64,000 nt of DNA, from assembly GCF_035978755.1 (NCBI RefSeq), contig NZ_CP108414.1, positions 8,556,001 to 8,620,000 on the forward strand. The letters are read 5' to 3'. The translations under genes and the position numbers were made by a program. This stretch comes from Streptomyces sp. NBC_01298 (GTDB lineage Bacteria; Actinomycetota; Actinomycetes; Streptomycetales; Streptomycetaceae). The stretch's first letter is position 1. Every line of letters begins with the position of its first letter. Positions 8,163-17,294 of the stretch are shown here, piece after piece. The notes beneath the pieces are model-generated. The model searched no databases, had not been told where the DNA came from, and saw only the letters and a program-made list of their open reading frames with translations.

Positions 8163-9397
8163 CCTGCCCCGCCGCCCCCGAGCACCAGCCCGTCTATCTC
8201 GGCGGCCCCCGGTTCCAGACCGACCCCGCCGAGCTGTACCGCGAGATGCGGCGCGACCACGGCGCCGTCGCCCCGGTCGTCCTCGACGGGGACGTACCGG
8301 CCTGGCTGGTCCTCGGCTACCGCGAACTGCACCAGGTCACCAGTGACCCCGTGCTCTTCTCCCGGGACTCCGAGCTGTGGAACCAGTGGGAGCGCATCCC
8401 CGCCGACTGGCCGCTGCTCCCGATGATCGGCCGGCGCCAGCCGTCGATCCTCTACACGGTCGGCGAACGCCACCGCGAGCGGGCCGCCGTCATCTCCGAG
8501 GCCCTCGAAGCCGTCGACCCCTTCGAACTCAAGGGACACGCCGAGCGGTTCGCCGACGAGCTGATCGACGAACTGTGCGGCAAGGGTTCCTGCGACATCG
8601 TGGGGGAGTACGCGATGCTGCTCCCGCTGCGCGTCCTCGCCCGCCTCTACGGGTTCTCCGACGCACAGGGTCCCGGACTCGTGCGCGCCATGAACGACAT
8701 GATCAACGGGCGGGCGGGCGCCCTGGAGGGCCAACAGCACCTCGCCGAGTCGATGTTCGCGCTGCTCTCCGCCAAACTCGCCGAGCCCGGACCCGACGTG
8801 GTCTCGCGGATGCTCGCCAACCGCTCCGGCTTCACCGTGGAGGAGGTCGCGCAGGACCTCATGGTCATGATGGCCGCGGGCCACCAGCCCACCGCCGACT
8901 GGATCGGCAACTCCCTGCGCCTCATGCTCACCGACGACCGCTTCGCCGCCTCCCTCGCGGGCGGCCGGCACAGTGTCGGCGAGGCCATGAACGAGGTGCT
9001 GTGGGAGGACACCCCCACCCAGAACGTGGCCGGCCGCTGGACCTCGCGCGACACCCACCTGGGCGGACAGCGCATCGCCGGCGGGGACCTCGTCCTGCTC
9101 GGCATCGGCGCCGCCAACACGGACCCGCACGTGCGCACCGACGCCGGCGAGCTGACCGGCGGCAACAACGCCTTCTTCTCCTTCGGGCACGGCGAACACC
9201 GCTGCCCCTTCCCCGCGCAGGAGGTCGCCGAGGTCATCGCGCGCACCGGCATCGAGGTGCTCCTCGACCGGCTGCCCGACGTGGACCTCGCCGTACCCGC
9301 CGGGGACCTGGCCCGCCGCCCCTCGCCCTGGCTCCGCGGCCTCACCACCCTTCCCGTGACCTACACCCCGACCCCCGCCCTTGGAGCGACCCGATGA
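8159..9397 (+). CDS. cvnE: CYP157-family-like cytochrome P450 lacking the EXXR motif (CvnE)
   Basis: A 412-residue P450. The heme-ligand loop FSFGHGEHRCPF carries Cys349, and the I-helix reads MMAAGHQPTADW. The K-helix, normally Glu-x-x-Arg, reads E279-V-L-W282, so the arginine is replaced by tryptophan. This is the published hallmark of Streptomyces CYP157 enzymes, which usually precede a CYP154 gene inside a conservon, exactly as here. GTG 8159 overlaps the GTPase stop (GTGA). Substrate is unknown. Whether the enzyme is a monooxygenase or a sensory heme protein cannot be told from sequence; the family assignment rests on motif and context. Confidence 0.88.
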   Translation: MTCPAAPEHQPVYLGGPRFQTDPAELYREMRRDHGAVAPVVLDGDVPAWLVLGYRELHQVTSDPVLFSRDSELWNQWERIPADWPLLPMIGRRQPSILYTVGERHRERAAVISEALEAVDPFELKGHAERFADELIDELCGKGSCDIVGEYAMLLPLRVLARLYGFSDAQGPGLVRAMNDMINGRAGALEGQQHLAESMFALLSAKLAEPGPDVVSRMLANRSGFTVEEVAQDLMVMMAAGHQPTADWIGNSLRLMLTDDRFAASLAGGRHSVGEAMNEVLWEDTPTQNVAGRWTSRDTHLGGQRIAGGDLVLLGIGAANTDPHVRTDAGELTGGNNAFFSFGHGEHRCPFPAQEVAEVIARTGIEVLLDRLPDVDLAVPAGDLARRPSPWLRGLTTLPVTYTPTPALGATR

Positions 9398-10629
9398 CGT
9401 GCCCGATCGACCACTCCGGCCCCGCGGCCATCGTCCTGGACCCCTTCGTCGCCGACCTGGAAGCCGAGAGTGCCGCGCTGCGCGCCGCGGGTCCCCTGGT
9501 CCAGGTGGTCCTCCCCGGAGACGTGTCGGTGTACGCCGTCACGCACCACGCCGAGGCTCGCAAGCTGCTCACCGATCCCCGGATCGTCAAGGACATCGAC
9601 GTGTGGGGCGCCTGGCAGCGCGGCGAGATCCCGATGGACTGGCCGCTGATCGGCCTCGCCAACCCCGGCCGCTCGATGCTCACCGTGGACGGCGAGGACC
9701 ACCGCCGGCTGCGCACCCTGGTCGCGCAGGCCCTGACCGTGCGCCGGGTCGAGAAGCTGCGCGCCGGCATCGAGGCGCTCACCACCGGGATGCTGGACAA
9801 GCTGGCCGCACTCCCGGCCGGTGAGACCGTCGACCTCAAGGCGCAGTTCGCGTACCCGCTGCCGATGAACGTCATCAGCGACCTGATGGGCGTCGACGCC
9901 GAGGAACACCCGCGTCTGAAGGCGCTGTTCGAGAAGTTCTTCTCGACGCAGACGCTGCCCGAGGAGGTGCCGCAGATGATGGCGGACCTCGGCGCGCTCT
10001 TCTCCCGCATCGTCGAGGCCAAGCGCGAGAACCCGGGCGACGACCTCACCAGCGCCCTCATCGAGGCCTCGGAGGACGGTGACCACCTCACCACCGAGGA
10101 GATCACCAACACCCTCCAGCTGATCGTCGCCGCCGGTCACGAGACCACCATCAGCCTGATCGTCAACGCGGTCGTCGCCCTGGAGACCCACCCGGAACAG
10201 CGCGACCTGGTCCTCAAGGGCGAGGTCTCCTGGGAGAACGTCATCGAGGAGACCCTGCGCTGGTCCAGCCCCACCTCGCACGTCCTGATCCGCTTCGCCA
10301 CCGAGGACGTGGAGGTCGGTGACCGGATCCTGCCCAAGGGCGAGGGCCTGATCGTCTCCTTCGGCGCGCTCGGCCGCGACGAGGCCCAGTTCGGCGAGAC
10401 GGCGGGGGAGTTCGACGCCGCCCGCACCCCGAACCGGCACATCTCCTTCGGCCACGGCCCCCACGTGTGCCCCGGCGCGGCCCTGTCCCGCCTGGAGGCC
10501 CTGGTGGCACTCCCGGCGCTCTACGCCCGCTTCCCGGACCTCACCCTGGCCGTCCCGCCGACGGAGCTCCGCAACAAGCCGATCCTCACCCAGAACGACC
10601 TCTTCCACCTCCCGGTCCGCCTGGCCTGA
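9394..10629 (+). CDS. cvnF: CYP154-family-like cytochrome P450 (CvnF)
   Basis: A 411-residue P450 with all canonical motifs: I-helix VAAGHETT, K-helix EETLR (EXXR intact), and heme loop FGHGPHVCPGAALSR. It follows the EXXR-less P450 with an ATGA overlap and closes the conservon operon before a strong terminator at 10633. The overall arrangement matches the CYP157C-CYP154C pair of conservon 10 in S. coelicolor. CYP154C enzymes hydroxylate macrolides or steroids in vitro, but the physiological substrate is not known. Confidence 0.9.
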   Translation: MTCPIDHSGPAAIVLDPFVADLEAESAALRAAGPLVQVVLPGDVSVYAVTHHAEARKLLTDPRIVKDIDVWGAWQRGEIPMDWPLIGLANPGRSMLTVDGEDHRRLRTLVAQALTVRRVEKLRAGIEALTTGMLDKLAALPAGETVDLKAQFAYPLPMNVISDLMGVDAEEHPRLKALFEKFFSTQTLPEEVPQMMADLGALFSRIVEAKRENPGDDLTSALIEASEDGDHLTTEEITNTLQLIVAAGHETTISLIVNAVVALETHPEQRDLVLKGEVSWENVIEETLRWSSPTSHVLIRFATEDVEVGDRILPKGEGLIVSFGALGRDEAQFGETAGEFDAARTPNRHISFGHGPHVCPGAALSRLEALVALPALYARFPDLTLAVPPTELRNKPILTQNDLFHLPVRLA

Positions 10630-10632
10630 CCG

Positions 10633-10675
10633 CCGGTGCCCCGCCCTCCCGGTGCAGGAGGGGGCGGGGCACCGG
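10633..10675 (+). terminator. Terminator after the conservon operon
   Basis: Arms CCGGTGCCCCGCCC... (10633-10649) and ...GGGCGGGGCACCGG (10657-10675) form a stem of about 17 bp right after the P450 stop. There is no long T-run, as is usual in Streptomyces. A short GGACCA-type repeat follows at about 10695-10720. Confidence 0.75.
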
Positions 10676-10807
10676 TTCCGACCGCGGGACTGCGGGACCA
10701 GGACCAGGACCAGGACCGCAGGACCGTGGGCGGGGGGAGCCCGGGAGCCGTACGCGCTCCCGGGCTCCGTCGCGTTCGGGCGCGTTCGGCGGCCCGCGCG
10801 CGCTCCG

Positions 10808-11530
10808 TTACGCGGGCATCGGTACCGAGACGAACGGCGTGCCCGACTCGTTCTCCACCAGGACGGCCCGGACGTCCGCCGGGTCCACCGCCGCCGAGCC
10901 GTCCAGCGCCGCGCCCTTGCCCTCGCCGTGCTCCGCGGTGCCCACCACCCAGCCGCCCGCGGTGGTGCGCGTACCGTCCCGGGAGACCACGACGATGCGG
11001 CAGCGCTCGCCCGCCCGGATCCCCGTCACCGCGGCGTGGACCCTCACCCACTTGGCCGCGGGCGTCACCTGTACGGTCATCCGCGCGCCCGTGCCCGCAT
11101 CGGTCGCGGAGGCCACCTTGGTCCCCGCCGCGGGCGGCGGGGGCGTGGCCGAGACCGTCGGCAGCGGCCGGGCCTCGACCGTGACGTTGTCCCCGCCCAG
11201 CTGCGTGCCGGCCCAGAACACGGCGGTCAGCGAGGCCGCCACGGCCAGCCCCGTGAGGGTGGTCCGGCGCCGGCGCGCTCCGTCGACCTCCTGGCGCATC
11301 TGGCGCAGGGTGCGCTGCAGCAGCAGGTCACCGCCCTGCGGCGGACCGTCGAGGAACGCCTCGGGGGGTACCTCGCCCAGCGCCGTCTCCATCTCGCGCA
11401 AAGCCGTCACCTCCTGACGGCACTGAACGCAGCCGTCCACGTGTTCCTCGACCCGGCGGACCTCCGCGTCGTCCAGGACGCCGAGTACGTACGGGCCGAG
11501 CAGTTCCTCCTCGTGCCGCTGCCCGTTCAT
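10808..11530 (-). CDS. Anti-sigma factor (zinc-finger, single-pass membrane)
   Basis: A 240-residue anti-sigma factor encoded with its sigma factor. The N-terminal anti-sigma domain contains the zinc-binding pattern HVDGCVQC (His-x3-Cys-x2-Cys). A single membrane helix follows at about residues 95-113 (LAVAASLTAVFWAG), then an extracellular RskA-like C-terminal domain. It should hold the sigma factor inactive at the membrane until the outer domain is cleaved or relaxed; the signal is unknown. The ATG at 11530 overlaps the sigma-factor TGA, giving tight coupling. The longer open frame extending to 12094 is an artefact of reading through the sigma gene. Confidence 0.85.
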   Translation of the reverse strand: MNGQRHEEELLGPYVLGVLDDAEVRRVEEHVDGCVQCRQEVTALREMETALGEVPPEAFLDGPPQGGDLLLQRTLRQMRQEVDGARRRRTTLTGLAVAASLTAVFWAGTQLGGDNVTVEARPLPTVSATPPPPAAGTKVASATDAGTGARMTVQVTPAAKWVRVHAAVTGIRAGERCRIVVVSRDGTRTTAGGWVVGTAEHGEGKGAALDGSAAVDPADVRAVLVENESGTPFVSVPMPA

Positions 11531-12108
11531 GCCACCACCTCCTGCAGTCCGCCGGGCCGCGGAGACGGGCCGCCCGTGCGTGTGCTGTCCCTGAAGACTT
11601 CTCTGAGCGCCTTGAGCGCGTAGTGCGAGCGCGATTTCACCGTGCCGGCCGGGATGCCGAGGGTGTCCGCGGCCTCGGCGACGCTCTGCTGGCGGTAGTA
11701 CAACTCCGTCAGCACGTCGCGGTGTTCCGGCGACAGCCGGTCCAGGGCGCCCAGGACGGTCATCGTGTCCACGACCGCGTCGGCGTGGTCCGCCTCCACC
11801 GGCGCATCGGCCGGCGATCCCGACACCTCCGGCGGCCGGGCCGCCTTGGCCCGGTACCGGTCGGTGATGATGTTGCGGGCCACTGTGAGCAGCCAGCCGC
11901 GTACGGAACCCTTCCCGTTCACCAGGACCTCGGAGTGGCGCCAGGCCCTGATGAGGGTCTCCTGTACGACGTCCTCGGCCGTGGCACGGTCCCCGGTCAG
12001 CCGGGTCGCGTACGCGAGCAGGGCGTGACCGTGCTCCTCGTACACGGACTTGATCAATGCCTCGTCGGTCGAGCCCCGCCGAGTGCGGGGCCACAGTGGT
12101 CCGGCCAT
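11527..12108 (-). CDS. ECF RNA polymerase sigma factor
   Basis: A 193-residue extracytoplasmic-function sigma factor with region 2 (AEDVVQETLIRAWRH, then VRGWLLTVARNIITDRYR) and region 4 (LSPEHRDVLTELYYR...GIPAGTVKSRSHYALKALRE). There is no region 3, as in all ECFs. It is co-transcribed with the downstream zinc-finger anti-sigma gene, with ATGA overlap. The pairing resembles the RskA-partnered ECF group. Its own promoter should lie in 12109-12217 if autoregulated, but no sure motif was found. Confidence 0.9.
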   Translation of the reverse strand: MAGPLWPRTRRGSTDEALIKSVYEEHGHALLAYATRLTGDRATAEDVVQETLIRAWRHSEVLVNGKGSVRGWLLTVARNIITDRYRAKAARPPEVSGSPADAPVEADHADAVVDTMTVLGALDRLSPEHRDVLTELYYRQQSVAEAADTLGIPAGTVKSRSHYALKALREVFRDSTRTGGPSPRPGGLQEVVA

Positions 12109-12217
12109 CTCACCCTCTCCGTCTTCCTCGCTTACGTGGTGCGGTCACAACACGCCACGCACGGCCGCCGGGTTCACGTGACCTGCGTCACCCGGGAGCC
12201 GATCGGGCACGGACCGC

Positions 12218-13225
12218 TCAGGTGCGGCAGGTGCGGCCCTGGTTGAGGCAGTCCACGACCTCCTCCATCCGTGGGCCTGTCATCACGTTCACGAACATCC
12301 CGTGGTCGGTCTTGGGGCTGTGCCGCTGCTCGGGGAAGGAGTCCAGGGCGAGGGGCGCCCCCGCGGGCACCTCGTAGGCGAGGGAGATCCGCAGGCGCGG
12401 CACGGGGAAGGTGTCCCGGGGACAGACCCCGTTCGCCGCCGGGAAGCGCAGGTGCGAACGGTGCCCGGGGGCGGTGGTGTCCAGGCCGTTCCAGCAGCTC
12501 GGGAAGGTGAGCGTACGGGTGAGGCGCTCGCCCCGAGGGCAGCGGGGATAGCGGGTGGTGGAGCGGTCGGGGGCGCCCGAACAGCCCCAGCTCGCCCGTA
12601 CGTCCTCGTCGGAGTCCGCGGTGAGGGCCACCGCGTCACCGGTCATCGCTCGCAGGAACCGGGGCATCGCCACCACCTTGCTCACCGGGCTGCCGAGGAA
12701 CTCCACGGACACCGCGGCCTCCGGCAGGATCGTGCCCGTGTTGCCGTGCCCCGCGGTTCCCTCGTGCGGCCGGTCGCCCGGCCGGTCCGTGCGGCGCAAC
12801 ACCGGCCAGTAGTACGTGGAACGGTCCCCGCCCGCGCAGCTGGTGGCGGCCGCGTCCAGGGAGGCCTCGGTGGAGAAGGCGTCCGTGGACAGGTTCCCGA
12901 CGTAGCCGTGCGTGTGATGGGCGCCGGAGCGCAGTCCCGGGGAGACGACGAGGTTGTCCTCGTTGTAGTGGGCTTCCGCGTTGCGGCCGCAATCCACCGA
13001 AACCCGGCCCGCGGAGGCCTGTGGACCGGCGGCGGGGGGCTCGGCGGGCCCGGGCGGGACCTCCCGGAAGTCCACGAAGTCGGCGGGCACGGGACCGGCC
13101 CCGGCCGCCGGCGGGCGCGGACCGCCCGCGCGCGCGGCGCCCAGCACGGCGGCGGTCAGCCCGCCGCCCAGGACCAGGCAGATCAGCAGCGTGAGCAGTC
13201 GGCGTTCGTTCCCCATGCGGGTCAC
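12218..13225 (-). CDS. Secreted or membrane-anchored DUF1996 protein
   Basis: A 335-residue protein with an N-terminal hydrophobic segment (LLTLLICLVLGGGLTAAVLG) serving as signal peptide or anchor, a Pro/Ala-rich linker, and a DUF1996 domain with conserved His and Cys positions (EAHYNEDNLVVSPG, SGAHHTHGYVGN, SSWGCSG-type). DUF1996 proteins are extracellular and of unknown biochemical role. GTG 13225 is the annotated start; ATG 13216 three codons later is equally possible, since neither has a strong ribosome binding site. Reading into the gene from the sigma operon is separated by about 110 bp. Confidence 0.7.
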   Translation of the reverse strand: MTRMGNERRLLTLLICLVLGGGLTAAVLGAARAGGPRPPAAGAGPVPADFVDFREVPPGPAEPPAAGPQASAGRVSVDCGRNAEAHYNEDNLVVSPGLRSGAHHTHGYVGNLSTDAFSTEASLDAAATSCAGGDRSTYYWPVLRRTDRPGDRPHEGTAGHGNTGTILPEAAVSVEFLGSPVSKVVAMPRFLRAMTGDAVALTADSDEDVRASWGCSGAPDRSTTRYPRCPRGERLTRTLTFPSCWNGLDTTAPGHRSHLRFPAANGVCPRDTFPVPRLRISLAYEVPAGAPLALDSFPEQRHSPKTDHGMFVNVMTGPRMEEVVDCLNQGRTCRT

Positions 13226-13429
13226 GGTTGCCGCCGAGCCCCGCCCGCGTCAACCGGGCGTCCGCAGGGCGGTCGGCCGCCGCCGCCCGGCCGGAGCGCC
13301 GGGATCCGTCGAAGGTGTCGCGCGCGCGGGGCCCGCTGCTCGGGGACCGCAACCTTTGCCCCCGTTTGGCCGTTCCTACGGCAAAGCAGCCTTCTCGCGC
13401 GACCCGCATCGCAAGGAGGGAACACCGCC

Positions 13430-14905
13430 GTGCCCGCTGCCAACCACCTCCTGCACCGCCTGATCAGGGAAACCGGCTGGACCTACGAAGCCCTGGCCCG
13501 GCGGCTCAACACGCGCGCGCGGGCGACCGGCCTCACCACCGGGTACGACCGGACCTCGGTCGCCCACTGGCTGCGCGGCAGCACCCCGCGCGATCCCGTG
13601 CCCGGCCTCCTCTGCGAGATCCTCGCCGCCCGGCTGGACCGGCCCGTGGGCCCGGCCGACATCGGCATGCACCGGGCGGGTCTGCACCGCACCATCACGA
13701 GCAGCACGGGCACGAGCCCGACCGGCACGCACCCGACCGGCACGCACCGCACCGGCGCGGACCATCCGGGCTCCGACCCGTCCGGTGGCGATCCGGCTCC
13801 CGGACCGCACGCCCTGGCGGCTGAACTCCTCGCCACCGTGCCCGGTCTGCACCCGCACCGCAGGCCCCGCGGGGGCGTCGGCGAGGCGCCCCGGGTCCCC
13901 GGACAGCGCGAGCGCGCCGGAGCCGCTGCCGGAGCCCCGTCCGGGGCCGCCCGCGCCGGCGGGGCGGCCGAGGGCGGCGACACCGGAGGCGGCGACGCAG
14001 ACCCGGGCCCAGGCCCGGACCCGGCCCCGGGCCCGGCCCCCGGCCCCGGGCCCGACGCCGGCCAGGTCCCGGCCCTGTCCCACACCGAACTGCGCCTGGC
14101 CGCCGAGAGCTTCTTCACCGGCCAGGTCGACGCCCTCGGCGGGGACGCCACCGCGCCCGTACTCCTCGCGTACCTCCAGAGCACCTTCCGTACGGCCCTG
14201 ACCGCCCCCGGGGACGAAGGCTCCCTGTCCGCCCTGGAGATCGGCCACGCGGCGCGCACGGTGCTCCTCCTGGCCCGCAGCTACGCCGACCAGTGCTCCT
14301 TCACCGAGGCGCGGCGGACCCTGAGCCGGGCCGCCTCCCTCGCCGAGCTGGCGGGGGAGCCCTCCACCCAGGCCATCGCCCTGCGCATGCTCAGCCAGGA
14401 CGCCCTCGACCAGAACCAGCCGGCCGTCGCGCTCTCCTACGTACGCCAGGCACTGGAGATCGCCCCGCGCGCCCCCGACGCCGTACGGGCCTTCGTCGCC
14501 GCCCAGGCGGCCCAGGTGCACGCGGCCCTGGGGGACCGGGCGCAGGCCCTCGCCTGGCTCGACGCCGCCGACCTGGCGCAGGGAGCGGCGGTGGGCGGGC
14601 CGGACCCCTTCCACACCTACCGGCCGGCCGCCCTGGAGTTCAAGCGCGCGGTCGTCCTCGGCCTGCTCGGGGACCACCCCGCGGCCCATGCCGCCCTGGA
14701 CGCCTCGCTGGCCTCCCGCCCCGCCCAGCAGGAACGCGCGATCATGCTCACCCATGTGGAACGGGCCCGGCTGTACCGGCTCGGCGGCCGGGAGCGCGAG
14801 GCCGCGGCCGAACTGCGGTACGCCGAAGCCCTCAACCGGGGCGTCCACTCCCCGCGCGCCGCCCGCGAGATCCAGCTCCTCGGCCCGGGCACACACCCAC
14901 GCTGA
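13430..14905 (+). CDS. HTH and TPR-type transcriptional regulator
   Basis: A 491-residue protein. The first 80 residues look like a helix-turn-helix domain (LIRETGWTYEALARRLN...DRTSVAHWLRGSTPRDPVPGLL). A low-complexity Gly/Pro/Ala/Thr linker with a short THPTGTH-type repeat follows (about 85-215), then Ala/Leu-rich TPR-like helices to the end (about 220-490). This architecture recurs in Streptomyces pleiotropic regulators. GTG 13430 is chosen because AGGAGG lies 9-14 nt before it; the frame is open far upstream but has no better start. The target and ligand are unknown. Confidence 0.7.
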   Translation: MPAANHLLHRLIRETGWTYEALARRLNTRARATGLTTGYDRTSVAHWLRGSTPRDPVPGLLCEILAARLDRPVGPADIGMHRAGLHRTITSSTGTSPTGTHPTGTHRTGADHPGSDPSGGDPAPGPHALAAELLATVPGLHPHRRPRGGVGEAPRVPGQRERAGAAAGAPSGAARAGGAAEGGDTGGGDADPGPGPDPAPGPAPGPGPDAGQVPALSHTELRLAAESFFTGQVDALGGDATAPVLLAYLQSTFRTALTAPGDEGSLSALEIGHAARTVLLLARSYADQCSFTEARRTLSRAASLAELAGEPSTQAIALRMLSQDALDQNQPAVALSYVRQALEIAPRAPDAVRAFVAAQAAQVHAALGDRAQALAWLDAADLAQGAAVGGPDPFHTYRPAALEFKRAVVLGLLGDHPAAHAALDASLASRPAQQERAIMLTHVERARLYRLGGREREAAAELRYAEALNRGVHSPRAAREIQLLGPGTHPR

Positions 14906-15013
14906 GACCGGGGCGCGCACGGGACGAAACCTTCCGGCGGGGCACCGGCCCGGGGCGGCGGGGCCGCGGGGCGGCGGGGCCGCGGTACAGCCCGGCAGGG
15001 CCCCCGTTCAGGC

Positions 15014-15310
15014 CTACAGCGCCGCGTCGAGCTCGATCACCTCCGCGGGTCCCGCGCGGAACGCGGGGCTCGCCGCGTCCGCCGCGATCATGTGCGGGGT
15101 GGCGTCGTGCGCGGCGAGGGCCGCCCGTGAGGACCACTCCTCGATGAGCGTGAACCGGTCCGGATCGCCGCTCACCGGATGCATGTCGTAGCGGAGGCAG
15201 CCCTCCTCGGCGCGGACGACCGGCGCGAGGCGCTCGTAGGCCTCCCGCTGCTCCCGGCCGCGGCCCGGGAGGGTGGTGATGAGGATCAGGAGGCGAAGTG
15301 TCGAAGGCAT
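15014..15310 (-). CDS. Antibiotic biosynthesis monooxygenase (ABM) domain protein
   Basis: A 98-residue single-domain protein of the dimeric alpha-beta barrel ABM/YgiN type. It begins LRLLILITTLPGR, then has EEGCLRYDMHPVSGDPDRFTLIEEWSS, the usual core of the family. Members act as cofactor-independent quinol monooxygenases or as small stress proteins; the substrate is unknown. It stands alone, convergent with the upstream HTH-TPR regulator gene. A GC-rich repeat segment (about 14950-14995) separates the two. Confidence 0.8.
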   Translation of the reverse strand: MPSTLRLLILITTLPGRGREQREAYERLAPVVRAEEGCLRYDMHPVSGDPDRFTLIEEWSSRAALAAHDATPHMIAADAASPAFRAGPAEVIELDAAL

Positions 15311-15403
15311 GGGCCGAAGACTAGATCGTCCGGACCGGGCGGCGGAAAGGCATTTCCGCCGGCCTGGCCACCGCCGGACGGCCGCGCGGCCACCCAGGCC
15401 AGC

Positions 15404-15445
15404 GCGAGGCCACCCCGGACGGCCGCGAGGTCACCCCGGACGGCC
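15404..15445. repeat. 21-bp tandem direct repeat
   Basis: Two contiguous 21-bp units, GCGAGGCCACCCCGGACGGCC and a copy with one change, lie in the spacer between the ABM gene and the DUF1838 gene, with weaker flanking copies on both sides. They are noncoding; no role is apparent. Confidence 0.7.
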
Positions 15446-15521
15446 GCCGGGCCGCCCCAGGTCCCCGCATGGCCGGTCCCGTTCTTGCCCGGTCCGGGCC
15501 GACCGCGCAGAGTTGTCCGGT

Positions 15522-16274
15522 ATGACACCCGAACAGCTCCTGTCGGCCCTCGCCCGTACCCGCGCCTCCCTCGACGGAGCCGAGGTCACCCTCTGGTGGA
15601 CCGGCGACGTCCACGCCTGGGCTCCCGGCGAGCCCTACCGGCGCCTCTTCGGGTTCGAAGGCCTCAACGTGGCCCGGCTGGTGGAGGACGAGACGCCGGG
15701 GACCTACCAGCTCCTGACCCGGGAGGCCGCGTTCTACCTGGATCCGCTGACCCGCGAGATCCTGGAGACCTGGGAGGACAAGCCGGTGGTCCACGTCTGG
15801 AACGACCCCGCGAACCAGAAGTGGCGTCCCTTCCCGGTCCCCATGACCGACCTCGGCGACCAGGTCTGCTTCAGCCTGGAGATCCCGCTCGCGTACCCCT
15901 CCCCGCTGCCCGTGGCCCAGTACCCGGCGAACTCGGCCGACGACACCTACCGGGCCCTGGAGCTCTTCCAGTTCTTCGCCCCCGCCTCGGTCCTGGCCAC
16001 CGACGAGCCCAGCGTCCCGTCCACCATGTCCTGGACCCGGATGTCCCCCTGGCTGCCCTGGATGGAACAGGGACCGCGCCCCGGCGGGCTCACCTTCCAC
16101 TGCCGCGGCCGCAAGCTCGCCTCCTACGCGGAGGTCCCGGAGCGGACCCGCGCGTACATCGCGGCCCGCCACCCGGAGTTCGCCCACGCCCCCGAGAAGT
16201 GGACGGAGCCGAACGAGACCAGCTGGACGTACTTCCGGCGGCTCAACCCGCCGGCGGACCGGCCGGACGCCTGA
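15522..16274 (+). CDS. DUF1838 family protein
   Basis: A 250-residue protein with the family's Trp/Pro-rich pattern (VTLWWTGDVHAWAPGEPYRRLFGFEG, WEDKPVVHVWNDPANQKW, MSWTRMSPWLPWM). DUF1838 proteins are found in bacteria and fungi and have no established activity. ATG 15522 (product starts MTPEQLLSALARTRAS) is taken over an upstream extension whose composition is noncoding; the ribosome binding site is weak. There is no signal peptide. The gene is convergent with the peptidase gene 25 bp downstream. Confidence 0.75.
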   Translation: MTPEQLLSALARTRASLDGAEVTLWWTGDVHAWAPGEPYRRLFGFEGLNVARLVEDETPGTYQLLTREAAFYLDPLTREILETWEDKPVVHVWNDPANQKWRPFPVPMTDLGDQVCFSLEIPLAYPSPLPVAQYPANSADDTYRALELFQFFAPASVLATDEPSVPSTMSWTRMSPWLPWMEQGPRPGGLTFHCRGRKLASYAEVPERTRAYIAARHPEFAHAPEKWTEPNETSWTYFRRLNPPADRPDA

Positions 16275-16298
16275 CCCGCCCGGCCCCGGGGGCGCGTC

Positions 16299-17294
16299 TC
16301 AGCCGCCGGCCGCGAGCCGGTCGCCGGCCGCGAGCCGGTCGGGGTCCGCGAACCGGTCGAGGGCGCCGAGCACATGGTCCAGGGTGGTCGATCCACCCGT
16401 GTGTCCAGCCTCCTCCACCACGGTCAACTCCGCGCCGGGCCAGGCACGGAACAGTTCCCAGGCCGTGCCGAGGGGGCCGGCCATGTCGAGCCGGCCGTGG
16501 ATCAAGACGCCTGGGATCCCGGCCAGCCGGTGGGCACCGCGCAGCAGTTCGCCCTCCTCCAGCCACGCACCGTGCGCGAAGTAGTGCGAGCAGATGCGGA
16601 CGAGGGCGATCCGGGCCGCGGGCGGCCGGCCGGTGTACGGCTGGGAGGCGCCCTTCGTCTCGCCGGACAGCACCGCGTCCTCCCAGGCGCACCAGTCCGC
16701 CGTGGCCTTCGCCCGCACCTCCTCGTCGGGATCGGCGGCCAGGCGCGCGTAGGCCCCGACGAGGTCGCCGCCCCGCGCGACGCCGGATCCGGCGACGAAG
16801 CGCTCCCACTGCTCGGGGAAGAACCGGCCGGCGCCGCGGTAGAGCCAGTCGATCTCCGAGCGCCGGGTGGTGGTGACGGCCGCGATGACGATCTCGGAGA
16901 CCCGCTCCGGGTGCCGCTCGGCGTACGCCAGGATCAGGGTGGAGCCCCACGAGCCGCCGTACAGCAGCCAGCGGTCGATGCCGAGGTGTTCGCGCAGCCG
17001 CTCCATGTCGGCGACCAGGTGGCCGGTGGTGTTGTGCCGCATGTCGGTCGCCGGATCGCTCGCGTGCGGGGTGCTGCGGCCGCAGCCCCGCTGGTCGAAC
17101 AGGACCACCCGGTAGCGTGCCGGATCGAAGAGCCGACGGGCGTTCTCGGTGCACCCCGACCCCGGACCGCCGTGGACCACGAGCGCGGGCTTCCCGTCCG
17201 GATTGCCGCAGACCTCCCAGTAGACGGCGTTCCCGTCACCGACGTCGAGCATCCCCCGGTCGTAGGGCTCGAGCGGCGGGTAGAGCTCTGTCAC
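16299..17294 (-). CDS. pip: Proline iminopeptidase (alpha/beta hydrolase)
   Basis: A 331-residue cytoplasmic alpha/beta hydrolase of peptidase family S33 that removes N-terminal proline. Seen: oxyanion segment LVVHGGPGSGC, FDQRGCGRSTPHA, nucleophile elbow GGSWGSTLILAYAERHPERV (catalytic Ser), and the late His region of EEAGHTGG. The HGGPG and GGSWG motifs are diagnostic of proline iminopeptidases. GTG 17294 is chosen because AGGAGG stands 11 nt upstream; the longer ATG frame to 17486 lies in noncoding DNA. It is monocistronic by appearance. Confidence 0.9.
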   Translation of the reverse strand: MTELYPPLEPYDRGMLDVGDGNAVYWEVCGNPDGKPALVVHGGPGSGCTENARRLFDPARYRVVLFDQRGCGRSTPHASDPATDMRHNTTGHLVADMERLREHLGIDRWLLYGGSWGSTLILAYAERHPERVSEIVIAAVTTTRRSEIDWLYRGAGRFFPEQWERFVAGSGVARGGDLVGAYARLAADPDEEVRAKATADWCAWEDAVLSGETKGASQPYTGRPPAARIALVRICSHYFAHGAWLEEGELLRGAHRLAGIPGVLIHGRLDMAGPLGTAWELFRAWPGAELTVVEEAGHTGGSTTLDHVLGALDRFADPDRLAAGDRLAAGG

